Shown one piece after another: positions 52,516-63,760 of a DNA stretch of 64,000 nt (position 1 is the first letter of the stretch; the number at the start of each line of letters is the position of its first letter). The translations under genes and the position numbers were made by a program. Source of the DNA: Lethocerus indicus (Eukaryota > Arthropoda > Insecta > Hemiptera > Belostomatidae); NCBI GenBank assembly GCA_019843655.1, contig JACDQD010000009.1, forward strand, positions 4,487,204-4,551,203, in the 5' to 3' direction. The notes beneath the pieces are model-generated. The model was not told where the DNA came from, made no database searches, and was given only the letters and a program-made list of their open reading frames with translations.

Positions 52516-53420
52516 TCACCTTATCATCCATTTGTTACACGGCTAAGCGCGCGTCTCCAGCCTCTTGCCTCATTTCTTTGGTGACTCGTGCTGTCGACAG
52601 CGTATCATTTCCTGCCCCTCCAGTGCACCCCCTGATTTGTTTCAGGATGTCTTACTTTTTTGCCACGGTGAACTGGTACACTGTGCGGTAATGGCCTCCT
52701 CAATTTAGGAGGGTTAACGTCCGTCCACATGCCCATTACGGGGCCCGAAGCCACCGAATACCAGGATGTTGTATACGTAACATTGTATTCATTAACTTAA
52801 CCAGGACGCGTTGTTTTAAATCTAGCTGGAATCGGACCGAGGTTTATTTTAGCCAGTAACAATACAGTCACCCTAATATCACTCACGAATAGAGATCAAA
52901 ATTGTTTTTCTCTATATTTATTTGTCGCGCAATTAATGCGCCTTTGCAATTATGAGCGGTATTTCAAAATACCGCACACTTCAATCTGGCGGCGCAGAGT
53001 ATACAATTTAAATTTTGTTTTGATTCAATTCAGGAATTTAACCGTAAAAATGTTAGCTTGGGATGCCGGCCTGAATCCGTACATGTTCGGGTTCGCCGTC
53101 GTACGGCTTGAAGATAAGGCTTTTTGAGAACGTGATTTACTTCTTAGAACATCGTTCGGTTTTGCCATTAATTTCGCATTAGTTTTTATTTTCTAGGAGA
53201 TATTGGGCTATATAGCGCAGAACTCTTCGACACACATAAATATGAAGTAAATGTGTCGGATATAACATTAATTGGGACGTTGTTTGTTTTGAAGTACTTC
53301 AGATTATATTATGTTCACACTTGCTCAATAGTGAACGAAGACGTTTTATGTACATGATGTCGGATATAGTTACGTAGTTCGCCGATATGCGTATCTATAA
53401 TCTCCTCACTATATTATAAT

Positions 53421-53457
53421 GCTACTGACGATGGCGAAAAGCCGAACCCTTAAAACT
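53421..53457 (+). repeat. Hammerhead-like 37-bp motif, copy E
   Basis: Plus strand: GCTA, CTGACGA, TGGC, GAAA, AGCC, GAAC, then a diverged end (CCTTAAAACT). The first arm, CUGANGA core and GGC/GCC stem are perfect, while the CCGGTCTAGC part is lost. Confidence 0.55.
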
Positions 53458-56400
53458 AATTTGACGTGCGGAGGCAGAAAATCGCTGGAATGAAGATAGA
53501 CGAGCGTTAACCAATGAGCGTGACAGCCTCGAGTAGCTGGGGGAAAAAAGTTTTTCATTTGGTGTCGAGTTACAAAAGTCCGTAACATCCAGACCGCAAC
53601 CCACCTGGCCGTATACTTTTTGTACCAACCGATCCTGACTGACGTACATGCAGATTGGGGTGAACGTCGGGGGTGTACGTGGATGTCGAGGGCGTAACAG
53701 CTCGCTATTAGCGGGGCTAATAATGCCCGAGTTAGGGGGTTGCTCCTCCAAGGTGTGATACCCATCCACGCCTCACGACAATGGGCGGAGGGGCATTAAA
53801 ATAATTGAGAGCCGGAGTACCGGGGCGCCAGAAAATAATCGGTCGGCCGGTTATTCCCCTACCTCACTCCGTTCCATTGTCGGATGATTTTCGCCCCGGG
53901 GAGATTTTGCATGACAATGGACATTATAATGTCGTACATCTTGCATCGGTAACGTAGACAGGGGCGTGCTCTCTGTCCCCCCCAACTCAACCCTCCCCGT
54001 TCCTGCGATCTGGATAAAGCGGTAAGTTTGAATTAATGTTGGCGTCCGAAATGAAAAACTGCCGTTTCGCCCCCCTTCGCCTTTTACACCCTATTTTTTC
54101 CTGTTGCCAGCCTAGCGAAAAAAAACCGGCTCGCTATAATTAAATTGCATTGGGGCGTCATATAATGTGAACAGATGTCCAGAAAAAAATGAGATGACAT
54201 CGTTTCTGTTATTCTCTGGACGAATCCACTGGCCACCTTGTGTACCTAACAAAATTAGATTTTTTTTTTACTTTTCCTAAAGCTCATCGCGTATTATTCC
54301 TGCATTGTGAGAATTCACCGAATTTATTCTGCGTTTAGTGATATTGATAATCGTAAATAATTAATTGCTACTTTAAAATATTTTCGAGAAGTAAATGTTT
54401 AGGTTTCAACTGTATTTGTAAATAAATTGCCTTGAAAAAATAATTTCAAAATCAAATATAAAGAAAATGAAACAAAATATTTATATAAAAATAGCCAATG
54501 CCCTACATAAAAGTAGAGCTTTGTGCCAGTATTTTATTAACTATAAGAGCTCTGCTGAAAATATTGAACTTTTAATGCAGTTATTTTATAGGTAATTTTA
54601 ACCTGAAAACTTAATGATCTCGGAGAAAATAAATAATTATTTTTCATTATAAATAAACTATTGTTCAGAATATTTATACTTAATTCTAATTGGGAGAATG
54701 GAATCAAATATTGACCTTAATGGGGCAGTCGATCCCTCTACTCGTATAGTACATCTCGGTGTGACAGGACGGAGACTGGAATGCATTCCATCAGATGTAA
54801 TATATACAAGGCTGATCGGTTGAGCCGATAGCGCTTCACATTATCAAACAGAAGCATTCCTAGAATGGAGACGTGATGTTACACACCCACCTCTTGTTGT
54901 GGGCAGGGATGGGCGCGGTTAGCGTCCCTCCAGATCAAGACGAGATAGATGCTTGCTAAGTATGGGACTTTTCGAGCGTTGGCCGGACGTCCATACGCGG
55001 CTTCCTGAGCGGTCTGTTTTCTGCAGTAAGCTTGGCGGCTCACTCGAGTGGTGTTTACAACAACGCGTCATTCCGTCATTTACTGAAATGAACGTGGACA
55101 TCTCTAAAGGCTGTTGCCCACTTCTGTTTCACATACTCACAATATTCACAATACTCGTTTTCCTCTGCATTTCCGCTACTTGTTTTCCTCGTTTTTTGAA
55201 ATATGGCAATGCTGTTCATAAGTCGTTCAGTAAATTCAGAACGGTGAATGAAAGTTGCTATGAATACAGTTCACGCTATATTCACAAGATAAAAAGTATG
55301 TAGGATGGGACTTTTAAAGTAGAGAATATTACTTTGGTAGATGAGATGATTATATTTTCGAATTTTATCCGATTGACATAATTTTTAGTTACAAAGCAAT
55401 TTTAATTGATTATCCTTTTACGGTATTTACGCCCCAATTACCGCGTAGAATAAACGCAAATAACGTGCTGTAATCGCATTAATATTTAAGCAAATTATTT
55501 ACTCCTTTTCTGTACCATGAGATTTCTTTTTATGACCCGTATATTTTATGGTTATAACCTATATTCCGCTCGTTTTACAATTTCCGCGGAGTTAATTGCA
55601 CTCAGCAGGCGAGAGCCACTCGCACCTGGACCTATCTTTATTGCTTTAATCCCATTCATAATTTACGATCCCCCCATTAAATTCGACCGTACCCGTACAT
55701 CTTTATCTTTATCGTTGTTTTAGGAAGAAACTTTAGGCAGACCAATTCATAGATATTTATGACAAATGATTCTCGAAATTGTATACAGGCAATGTCTTTT
55801 TTTAAAGCGGCTTACATAATGGCACTTTCCGTTTTTTCTGTTCGATTGTTTCTTCCAACGGCCCCGAAAATTGTGCAATAATCCGGGCTGTAGTTCTACT
55901 GTCAAAAGATGTGGTACACAACGGATTTCCGGATACACGGTGGAAGTCGGTCGATGGTCCCGAGCGCTAACTGAAATTTATTCTATTATGCAAATCTAGA
56001 ATAGCCGTTTGCTGTTTAGGATTCAGTCGGACGGGAAAGGTAAAGTTTGCATTCCCTGCTCTACAGTATATTTTTATCCATAAATATGTCAGTATTATTA
56101 CCGGTTAGTTATTTGAAGGCTGACTTTTATCTGTGTTCATACAATTTGGTCCTGAGATCTCGCCTTTAAAATTTGATACTACATTACTCATTTAGGGGGG
56201 GTATACCCTGTTTAGATTTGGGCTAGATCCATTTCGGATGTTTACCTCCGTTAGGATACTGTTAATTAGCGGCGTACTTCTCGGTTACAGATTTAGTTTC
56301 ACGTCGCTATATCTACAGTTTTCGTTCCGGAAAAGGGAGGGAGGTATGTTAGTATGTAAATACTGTATATGTAAATACTGGCGAAATTGGAACTGAAACC

Positions 56401-57419
56401 GTAGAAACGTGAGAATCATAATATACTGCGAATTTTTATGTTGAGCACGAAGTGACATTCTCCCATCAAAGCGATTCATATTTTTTGTTTTTATGAAATA
56501 AATCCTATCAAAAGATTTTTTTCTTCATTTATATTTTCATGATATAAAGAGGGCGCTGTTATGTGTCCTATCGAAAGATTGATTTCGCGATAGTACACCC
56601 GGATGTCTGTATTGGAGTACAAGCGCCCGGGGTTTTACGTGTGGCCGATACAGGGTATCCGCATAATGTCTGCAGGTATAAATCATGGCCCGGCTAAAAA
56701 TTGAAATCGGGTGTGACACGCGTACTGTAGAGGGGAAAAAGAGAGGAGCGGATCGTTGGACCGGGGGCGGGGGGCCTGAACGGCCGGGTTCAATTAGTGG
56801 TTTGACCCCGGGGGTCGCCGACTGTTATCGAATTCGGGCCCGTCGGAGGCGGATACTGTATCTTACACTTCACGGAAAAAAAACGGCTAACGAGGTCCGG
56901 CCGATGTCTGGCTTCTTCGGTATCGTGCGCCGCAATTTCTCCGTTTCCATTTTGTTCCATGTCCAACTGCCCAAAGGAGAGCATTCATTTTGTGGGAATA
57001 AACTATACGGTAACCTGTTTTAACTTGGTTATACAAATTATATATGAGTATATGCGTATGCAATTGCAGCGGACATTTGTACCGCCTTTTGTCCTCCTAG
57101 AATATAGTGACCACGTATTAGAAATCAAACGTAATGATAACGTCTTACGCTAAACAACATAGTTAAATTCTATATTCTATCTATATTCCACTTAGTGCGC
57201 CTTTAAGCACATTAATTTGCCCATTATTAGGGAATTGTTGATCCCGCTATAGTGTTTTATTTAATTAAACGATATTTAGTTTATTGAATAAAGTACGCCG
57301 AAAATGTATTGGAATGCTTCCAACAGTTGCATGAGATTATATTAATTAAGTTTCTCGAGTAACTTAAGGTTATCTTTCCTGCGAGTCTTCCTTGAGTTTG
57401 GCCTTCTCCCGTCCTTATA

Positions 57420-57970
57420 AGAAAGACGGTGTGCCGGTCACATAGCTAGAGCTTTATATACTGAGGCCGACAATAGTAATTAATAGCTGCCGCGGGGCCC
57501 TCCCGCACGTTATCTTCCGCTCGTTCAAATCCCCCCCTCCCCGCGTCCTCTTGTGTCCTGCGGAGGACCTTCCTTTGACGGGTCCTGACAAAAAGAAAAG
57601 GCCGGCAATTAACTTGTCCGGCGTTTCGGAGGATTTTGCGTCCACCCACCCACCTCTGGGACGCCCACCTCGGGCGCGCGCCATATGGTCTCGTGAGGCG
57701 TCGCCATATGCGCTCTTACTAGTTTACGAGCTTCACAGCGTTTTTTTCCGCTCTTTTTATTGGCCACGCGTCGCCAGGATGGAATTGGCTTGTCGCGTGT
57801 CCCACAGGCTGTACGAACATAACATTTTTTTACGCCTCTGGATTACGGGCTGCGGAAAACTACGGTTACTCCCGATTTATGGATGGATGCCCGATCGATT
57901 GTCAGCTTCGATTTATTTCCGTACATTCCGCCGGTTCGAGGCCGCATCGATGCATTGCGAATAACAAAAT
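57420..57970. other. GC/CpG-rich island in intron 2, possible enhancer
   Basis: About 550 bp, among the longest GC-rich islands in the window. It contains open frames on both strands (for example 57551-57964 plus, 57684-57454 minus) that overlap and show no domain. Regulatory DNA is a guess from composition. Confidence 0.25.
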
Positions 57971-58783
57971 TGACCAATGTGGGCTACGTGCCCGCATCAT
58001 TTTTGCGCCTTGATTCCGCTATAATTTCAAATTATATTGATCTTTGTTAATTTCTATACAATCCATACGTTACTTGTGGTTTATGAAAGGCCGTGTGTGC
58101 CGGTTCTAGAATAAGGTTATAAAGCCATAAAAATATTCACCGCGTCCTTCTGTGGGCCTCCTTGCACATTCCCCCGTCAGGCAACTTTCATCACCAGTAG
58201 TATTTTTCTTTGACATCAAAAAACAGAAATGAATATAAGAAAAGATATTTCAGGCACCTGCGTTCCAGCCACATAGTGATGCACCTTGTAATTTAGCTTG
58301 TATGTTTGCGTTTATTGTTATCAGAAATAAAATAATTCGTTGTTTTTAATCCAGCTTAATATTTCAAAATATTTTATTTTTGTGGCATAAGATAGAATGC
58401 AAATTTGTACGATAAGTATGAAGACTATATTTTTAGGCCGTAATGTTAGATACAGTTGATATTATTTAATCTCATGATTGTGTATTATCTTTGTCGCCAT
58501 ATTAGAGATTTCTCTATTTCCGGTTCTATATTAGAAAATAGGGAAAGTTACAAAACCCCAAATACAGCTGAAATAAATGAGCCAACAAATTCCTGACAAC
58601 AAAATATTCACTACAGTAAGAAAAAAATTGACGTTTTTACCGAACAATGTTCGGTCTAAGGAAAGACCGGTTCTGTGTTCTCGCCGTATATAATAGTATT
58701 CAACCTGTGTAATAGTGTTGTAATAATGGTAATAAGATTCCTCATTGGCAACCGACACGCCTAAGTATGACTTCACTGCTATA

Positions 58784-58817
58784 CTATTGACATTGTCGAA
58801 AAGCGCAAACCGGTCGC
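58784..58817 (+). repeat. Hammerhead-like 37-bp motif, degraded copy J
   Basis: Plus strand: ATTGACATTGTCGAAAAGCG then CAAACCGGTCGC. It keeps TGACNNTG, the AAGCNC arm and CAAACCGGTC of the family. It is weaker than the other copies. Confidence 0.4.
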
Positions 58818-59345
58818 GCTCTCTCCCAGGCTAAGCAAGCGAAAAAGACAGAAGGATAAATTATTTTGTAAATTTACACTAATTTCTTATTTATTTAGTA
58901 CCATTACAATAATAAATTTTCTTATAAACTTAATTAGTGTTAAACTGTCTATTTCGTATAATTTCATAAATGCGTAGTACGTTTAACATTCAACTGGTAA
59001 TTGCTAAAAAATTTATCCTCACTTTTTCTTGGAAGAGAAACGTGTTAACCAACGGGAGAAAACGTGAATAACGAATACGTGCAGGAAACGAACCACGTAA
59101 TGCCTGGTCAACCGTTTCCGGTCAAAAACAATAGGCTTCGTGAAGTTATTGGAGTGGGTTACGAAAAAGGAATACGAAATTCGTTTATAGTTTTTTTTTT
59201 TAATTTGTGCGTATGATCCTGCCCATAATATGTCCTTAAATAGAAATACGATAAGGTTGATATCGGAACAATTTTTGCGGTTCAGTTGCAATGCAGATAA
59301 GTTCCGTTTATTTCACCCAGCCTCGGTGGCGATAACATTTTATTC

Positions 59346-59364
59346 TACCAACTTAAAGTTGGTA
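59346..59364. repeat. 19-bp palindrome (9-bp arms, 1-nt centre)
   Basis: TACCAACTT and AAGTTGGTA are perfect reverse complements around a single A. It could be a transcription-factor site, a terminal repeat remnant or chance. Confidence 0.75.
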
Positions 59365-59653
59365 TAATTCTTTTTGTAATTTTGCTACCGTTTTCTGCTA
59401 TAAAGTAGAACGTATATTTTCGCAACTTATTATGAAATCCAATATCCCGAAAATATTTTATTGTCGACGCTGTTTTGAAAATATTTGTCAAATTATTCAC
59501 CGACCCGGTACTCTTGATTAAATATTCAGCAATGTTGGTAATCGGATATATAAAACCAAAATTTATTTCTACAATATAAAATAAAATAATTGTGAAAATA
59601 AAATTTGTCTCTTTCACACTCGCATTAAATTGATGGTAGTGCTTGTGTGTCAT

Positions 59654-59707
59654 GTTTCGAAAGCGTTTTGTCAGATGTTTATCTGACAGTCATTATACTT
59701 TCGAAAC
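59654..59707. repeat. Nested inverted repeats (10-bp outer, 8-bp inner arms)
   Basis: The outer arms GTTTCGAAAG (59654-59663) and CTTTCGAAAC (59698-59707) are perfect reverse complements. Inside them TGTCAGAT (59669-59676) and ATCTGACA (59681-59688) pair around a GTTT loop. The outer and inner arms could form one interrupted hairpin. Confidence 0.8.
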
Positions 59708-60533
59708 ACTGGGAAGTAAGCTGATTGAAGGACCGGTAAACAGAGCTACCAGTTCGAATATCGCGGCCCTGTAAAACTAATTAATAGCAATGTGCTTCGT
59801 GTTAATAATATATATTGATGCGTTATTAAATTTCTACACTGTCATTAGAAATGCATATTTGTCCCGGGTATATGTCGCGGGGGAGGGATATTACCCTCGT
59901 GTATTGTAATTTCCCAGGGTGTCACCAATTTCTATACCCCGTGCGTTGCGATCGACATCGGTAGTTGCCTTTGTTGTCTGCAATTAATGCGAAATTATAT
60001 AGGCGATCCCTGCTTCCCATTGCCGGAAGTTTTGCCCCCTCTACCGGTGTTGTTTTGTCCACGCCTCCTATATCGGAAATTCTGAATGGCCGAGGGGTGA
60101 GTTGACGTTTCCCACTTTTTTTTCGCTGTCCTATATCTTTCTGATATGAGAAATTCTATGGGACGCTACGGCGGGCGGATTTTCAATTACCTGTTAGATT
60201 AAATCCTTTTTTTCATCCGAATTCCCGTCCGATATTGCTGACCTTTATTATTTTTTAAAATTCTTCTTTATGTACCAGTAAATAAACAGGAAATGTATTT
60301 GTTACAACATTTTTAATTCGACACGTGCTGTACATAAAATTTACGGTAATAAAACACGGGAACAAAAATTAATACGTGTCATTAATTAGCTTATTTCCGA
60401 CGCTAATACTAACTAGCGTACTCCGACGCTAGCGCGAAAATGATGAATGAAAATGAAACATTATATAAATGACATGATAAATATTGCAATAAAATATAGC
60501 GTATATATTTTTTGTATGAAAATTTATTTAAGT

Positions 60534-60616
60534 GTGTAACAAGTCACCCAGTATAGTTCCCACAGTTTTGAATAACAAAATAATTTAGATAATATAGAAA
60601 TGAAACAACGCAAACA
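60534..60616. repeat. Local diverged direct repeat, copy 1
   Basis: Blocks GTGTAACAAGT, CCAGTATA, TTTAGATAATATAGAA and TCAAACAACGCA-like (TGAAACAACGCA) recur in order at 60688-60810. AT-rich and noncoding. Confidence 0.55.
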
Positions 60617-60687
60617 AGCTTTTGCTTAATAATTCCAATTATGATGCATTATAATAAATTATATCATGTACCTTTTTATTATAATTT

Positions 60688-60810
60688 GTGTAACAAGTTA
60701 GCCAATATACTTCTTACAGGTTTTTATAAAAAATAATTCAGTCTATTAAAAAATAATTATAAATAAACTCTTTTAGATTGTAGATATAGAAGTCAAACAA
60801 CGCAGTAAGT
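60688..60810. repeat. Local diverged direct repeat, copy 2
   Basis: Partner of 60534-60616, sharing GTGTAACAAGT, CCAATATA, AAAATAATT, TAGATATAGAA and CAAACAACGCA in the same order, with extra AT-rich sequence in the middle. Confidence 0.55.
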
Positions 60811-61752
60811 AAACTAGAATTCCAAGCTTCTTCCACTGGTTGTTGTATAGAAGTTAAGTCGGCCTAAGCCGGTGGAGTCGGATTTCGCGCGGTAAACCGC
60901 AAGGCTGGTTCCCCCCTCCCTACCTTTTTCCTTAAGTGAAGAGCCTTTGCCGGAAGTCGAACAGACTACTTCCCACCGCCTTTGTCCCCCATCATTCAGG
61001 GCATGAAGACCGCGCGCGCCCCCCTCTCCTGCCCACGCCGTTGGGCCAAGAAAAGAAGGTTAGGTTAGATCGGTTGCCCTGCATTTGCATACAGCAGGGT
61101 TGCCCATCGTTGTACTGAAAATCTGACTTCGCCGAAGCTAATTGTCGGCACGATCGTCTCCGAAGAAGTCTCCCTCTCTATCCCCCACCTAATTATGCAC
61201 GCATGTAGGGCGCTGTTGAGGCCATTTTGTTTCGAGGTATTCCGAATTATTATTACTTGTTTCGTACGCACCGGCTACATTTGATACATACAGTATGCCC
61301 GTAAAGTAAATTAATAAACAGCCGAAGGAGATAAGAGAAATGTGACCCGACGAAATTGGAGCGCGAACAATACCCGCCCGTTGAATTCTAAGACGTTAAG
61401 CAATGTTTAACTGTACTTTCTTCAGGTCTGGCATTGTGTCTAAAACAAAGAGGTTAATGCCCTTTTACAGTAACACCTACTTCACATCCGTATTACAGTT
61501 TACCGTATGCACAATTATTTGCGTTGTCTATCATATTTTGGCCACCACTTACTTACGTGTATGGCCCACTGAGTATTAGGTTTCAGTTCAAGGGCTGTTT
61601 TACTTTTTCTCACAGTCGAATCATCATAGGCAACATTTTCCAGTTGCATTTTATCAATAACTTTGCCTTCGTGACTGTAATTGAACCAATTATGAATCCT
61701 GTATTCATTTCTGTATGCATTAAATATTTATTATTTTCTCTGTTTGTTTCAG

Positions 61753-61945
61753 GACTTGGAATTTCATGGGGTTATGAGGTTCTATTTCCAGGACTCTGGT
61801 CAGAAGGTTGCAACAAAATGCATCAGAGTGGCTTCTGATGCTACTACTCAAGTGGTTATTGAGACTCTTATAGAAAAGTTCAGGCCAGATATGCGCATGC
61901 TTTCTATTCCTGAATATGCCCTCTATGAAATTCATGAAAATGGAG
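61753..61945 (+). CDS. cno: Canoe/afadin, coding exon 2 (RA domain 1, first half)
   Basis: Acceptor TTTCAG before 61753, donor G|GTATGT after 61945; phase 0 in, phase 1 out. It encodes protein residues 41-104, beginning DLEFHGVMRFYFQDSG and continuing through CIRVASDATTQVVIETLIEKF to YALYEIHENG. This is the first Ras-associating domain of canoe/afadin, a ubiquitin-like fold. The strand carrying KCIRV and the helix with VIETLIEKFRPDMRM correspond to the region that contacts Rap1/Ras-GTP in afadin. Similarity to the fly and mammalian proteins is very high by eye. The reading frame continues a little into the intron, but the donor is clear. Confidence 0.96.
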
Positions 61946-62515
61946 GTATGTATACACTTTTATATTTCTCCTTGTGTATTGAAATATTGATATATGATTA
62001 AGTATAATTAATTAATTGGATATTAATGAGTTAAATCAAAAATTGAAAAAGTGAAATGTTTATTAAACAATTGTAAAATTAATTCATATTACCAGAAATT
62101 AGGTATGAATTAAATTAGGAAGTACATTTGTATGCCATGTTTAAATAGCTAAATTTTACAGTACCCAAGTGTATTCAATATTAATATTAAATTTGATTTA
62201 AATGAAAATTATATTTGGTTCTAGCATAGGTTGTATGTTAATAATGACAATATTGATTTGACTAATAAATTGGTTTTGATTTTGTAATTTGGATTTTAAT
62301 AATTTATGTTAATAATGCAAAATATGCATATTATATTGTAGGCTTAAGGAGCTATCCATGTCTTATTTTTAAAAATTTTATTATGTTTATCCTAAAATGT
62401 ATTAAAGTCATAAAACACACATTCTGGATATTATTCATTTGCGAAAGTGAATATAATAATGAACCTGTTTTAATTATTTTGGACATTCTCATTTTTGACT
62501 GATTTAATTTTTTAG
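61946..62515 (+). other. cno: Canoe intron 3
   Basis: AT-rich intron of 570 bp with donor GTATGT and acceptor TTTTTTAG. No other feature is seen. Confidence 0.9.
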
Positions 62516-62625
62516 ATGAAAGGAGATTAAGTCCAGATGAAAAGCCACTTTTGGTACAGCTAAACTGGCACAAAGATGACCGGGAAGGAAGGTTTCTACT
62601 TAGAAGAATTGATGATAAAACAAAT
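62516..62625 (+). CDS. cno: Canoe/afadin, coding exon 3 (RA domain 1, second half)
   Basis: 110 nt after acceptor TTTTAG, ending AAT|GTAAGC. The first two bases complete a GAT codon with the last G of the previous exon. It encodes residues 105-141: DERRLSPDEKPLLVQLNW, HKDDREGRFLLRR and IDDKTN. The DEKPL.VQLNW..DDREGRF signature is diagnostic for the C-terminal part of the first RA domain of canoe/afadin. It leaves in phase 0. Confidence 0.96.
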
Positions 62626-63018
62626 GTAAGCAAAACAAAATATACAACTAATTCTGCTTAGCTTTATCCATCTTGGAATCTCATTAATAAATCATTTGAG
62701 CCTTGACATTTACATTCTGCAACTTTCTACATTACACATGAAATGCTTATGTTATTATTGGCAACCTTATTTTATTTTTTATGTGTAATATATGCATTAT
62801 TTGTCATTTTGCTTTCTTCGTGTGGGCTATGGTAAGTTTCTTTTTCAATTCATAGTGTAATTATATTATATATATGTGATTGCATTTTTTTGTGAACTTA
62901 TTATTTTTCCTATGCAGTCAGAGGTCAAAGCTTGTCTTGTAAACATACCAAAGTGTATGGTTTTTATGTGTTGACTGTTCTTACTTTAATAAGCTAATTT
63001 TTTGTATTTTGTCATTAG
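62626..63018 (+). other. cno: Canoe intron 4
   Basis: AT-rich intron of 393 bp, donor GTAAGC, acceptor GTCATTAG. No other feature is seen. Confidence 0.9.
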
Positions 63019-63193
63019 TATGCACAGATGCCTGAAGGAACATTCCAAGAAGGTGGCTCAAACTTTAGGAGAAAACTTTCTAAAAGAGAGAAAAAACAGC
63101 TCAAGAAACAAGAAAAGTTGAATAGAATGAAGAGCACTGGAGGAATAGGCAATGACGAGAATGATGCTGGTGTTGCAGAAAAATTATATTCAG
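63019..63193 (+). CDS. cno: Canoe/afadin, coding exon 4 (basic linker)
   Basis: 175 nt, acceptor ATTAG before 63019 and donor G|GTAAAT after 63193. Phase 0 in, phase 1 out. It encodes residues 142-199, including NFRRKLSKREKKQLKKQEK, then a Gly/Asn/Asp stretch and AEKLYS. Afadin has the same Lys-rich segment (FKRTLSKKEKK-like) between RA1 and RA2. It is probably helical and nucleic-acid- or lipid-like in charge, but its main known role is as linker. The exon sits 393 bp after the previous one. Confidence 0.93.
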
Positions 63194-63476
63194 GTAAATA
63201 ATTGATTCTCATAAACTAGATATCTTCTTAATTTCTTAACTCAAATATTTCTTCATCCTTCATTATTCGCAATCGTCTTTATTGTAATGTCTTGTCTTTT
63301 AATGTGTGCTAAAAACAGACATCTGATAAACATAACATCTTTAAGGTTATAAAACATAATTTAAATTAAATCTTTAGACCTGTTCCTCTCTCAATAATAT
63401 TTTAATTTGTACATTTGTAGAATAGAGTGAAAAAAAATGGTTTTGTTGATAACTAATGTTAATTTGAATGTTTCAG
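63194..63476 (+). other. cno: Canoe intron 5
   Basis: AT-rich intron of 283 bp, donor GTAAAT, acceptor TTTCAG. No other feature is seen. Confidence 0.9.
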
Positions 63477-63760
63477 AATTGCCTGAGACAAGCTTCACTC
63501 GATCCATTTCAAATCCAGAAGCAGTTATGAGACGAAGACGGCAGCAAAAGTTGGAAAGAAAGTTGCAACAATTCAGAAGTAAAGATGGTGGACCTGACAC
63601 CGGTGGAACATTAAAAATCTATGGTGAAGCCTTATGTAAAGATGTGCCTTATAAAACCCTGCTCCTCTCTGTTGGGGACACAGCTGCTCAGGTTGTAAAA
63701 GAAATGCTCAATAAATATGGCCTAGATAAAGAAGAACCCCACAACTACTGCCTTCTACAA
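63477..63760 (+). CDS. cno: Canoe/afadin, coding exon 5 (start of RA domain 2; gene continues past the window)
   Basis: 284 nt after acceptor TTTCAG, ending CAA|GTAAGT, phase 0 out. It encodes residues 200-294. First comes ELPETSFTRSISNPEAVM, the Ser-rich motif conserved in afadin, then an Arg/Lys-rich helix (RRRRQQKLERKLQQF). The second Ras-associating domain begins at about residue 242 (GGTLKIYGEAL) and includes VPYKTLLLSV, VVKEMLNKYGL and NYCLLQ. The domain is cut by the exon end and must be finished in an exon beyond 64000, together with the FHA-like, DIL, PDZ and actin-binding regions known for the family. An ATG-initiated frame from 63437 merely runs through the intron edge and is not a start. 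Confidence 0.95.

Larger units (their letters stand above)
28369..61752 (+). other. cno: Canoe intron 2 (about 33.4 kb), no nested gene recognised
   Basis: The intron runs from donor GTAAAT (28369) to acceptor TTTCAG (ending 61752). GC/CpG-richer islands lie at about 29600-29850, 30540-30960, 34430-34790, 35500-35720, 36190-36720, 37200-37460, 40880-41400, 43220-43660, 44200-44660, 45420-45740, 48540-48800, 49720-50110, 51400-51650, 52280-52780, 53520-54100, 56560-56960, 57420-57970, 59860-60180 and 60850-61240. The rest is AT-rich. The islands carry open frames up to 149 codons with no recognisable domain. Several contain homeodomain-type TAATTA/CAATTA words next to CpG-rich sequence, so enhancers are plausible but unproven. 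Repeats and palindromes are listed separately; nothing else is seen. Confidence 0.65.

Noticed and set aside
57551..57964. 137-codon plus-strand open frame
   Set aside because: Same composition effect; no recognisable family.
59730..59765. tRNA-like CCAGTTCGAATATC
   Set aside because: B-box-like word without an A box or acceptor pairing.
62352..62633. Minus-strand 93-codon open frame
   Set aside because: Antisense of canoe coding exon 3 and its intron.
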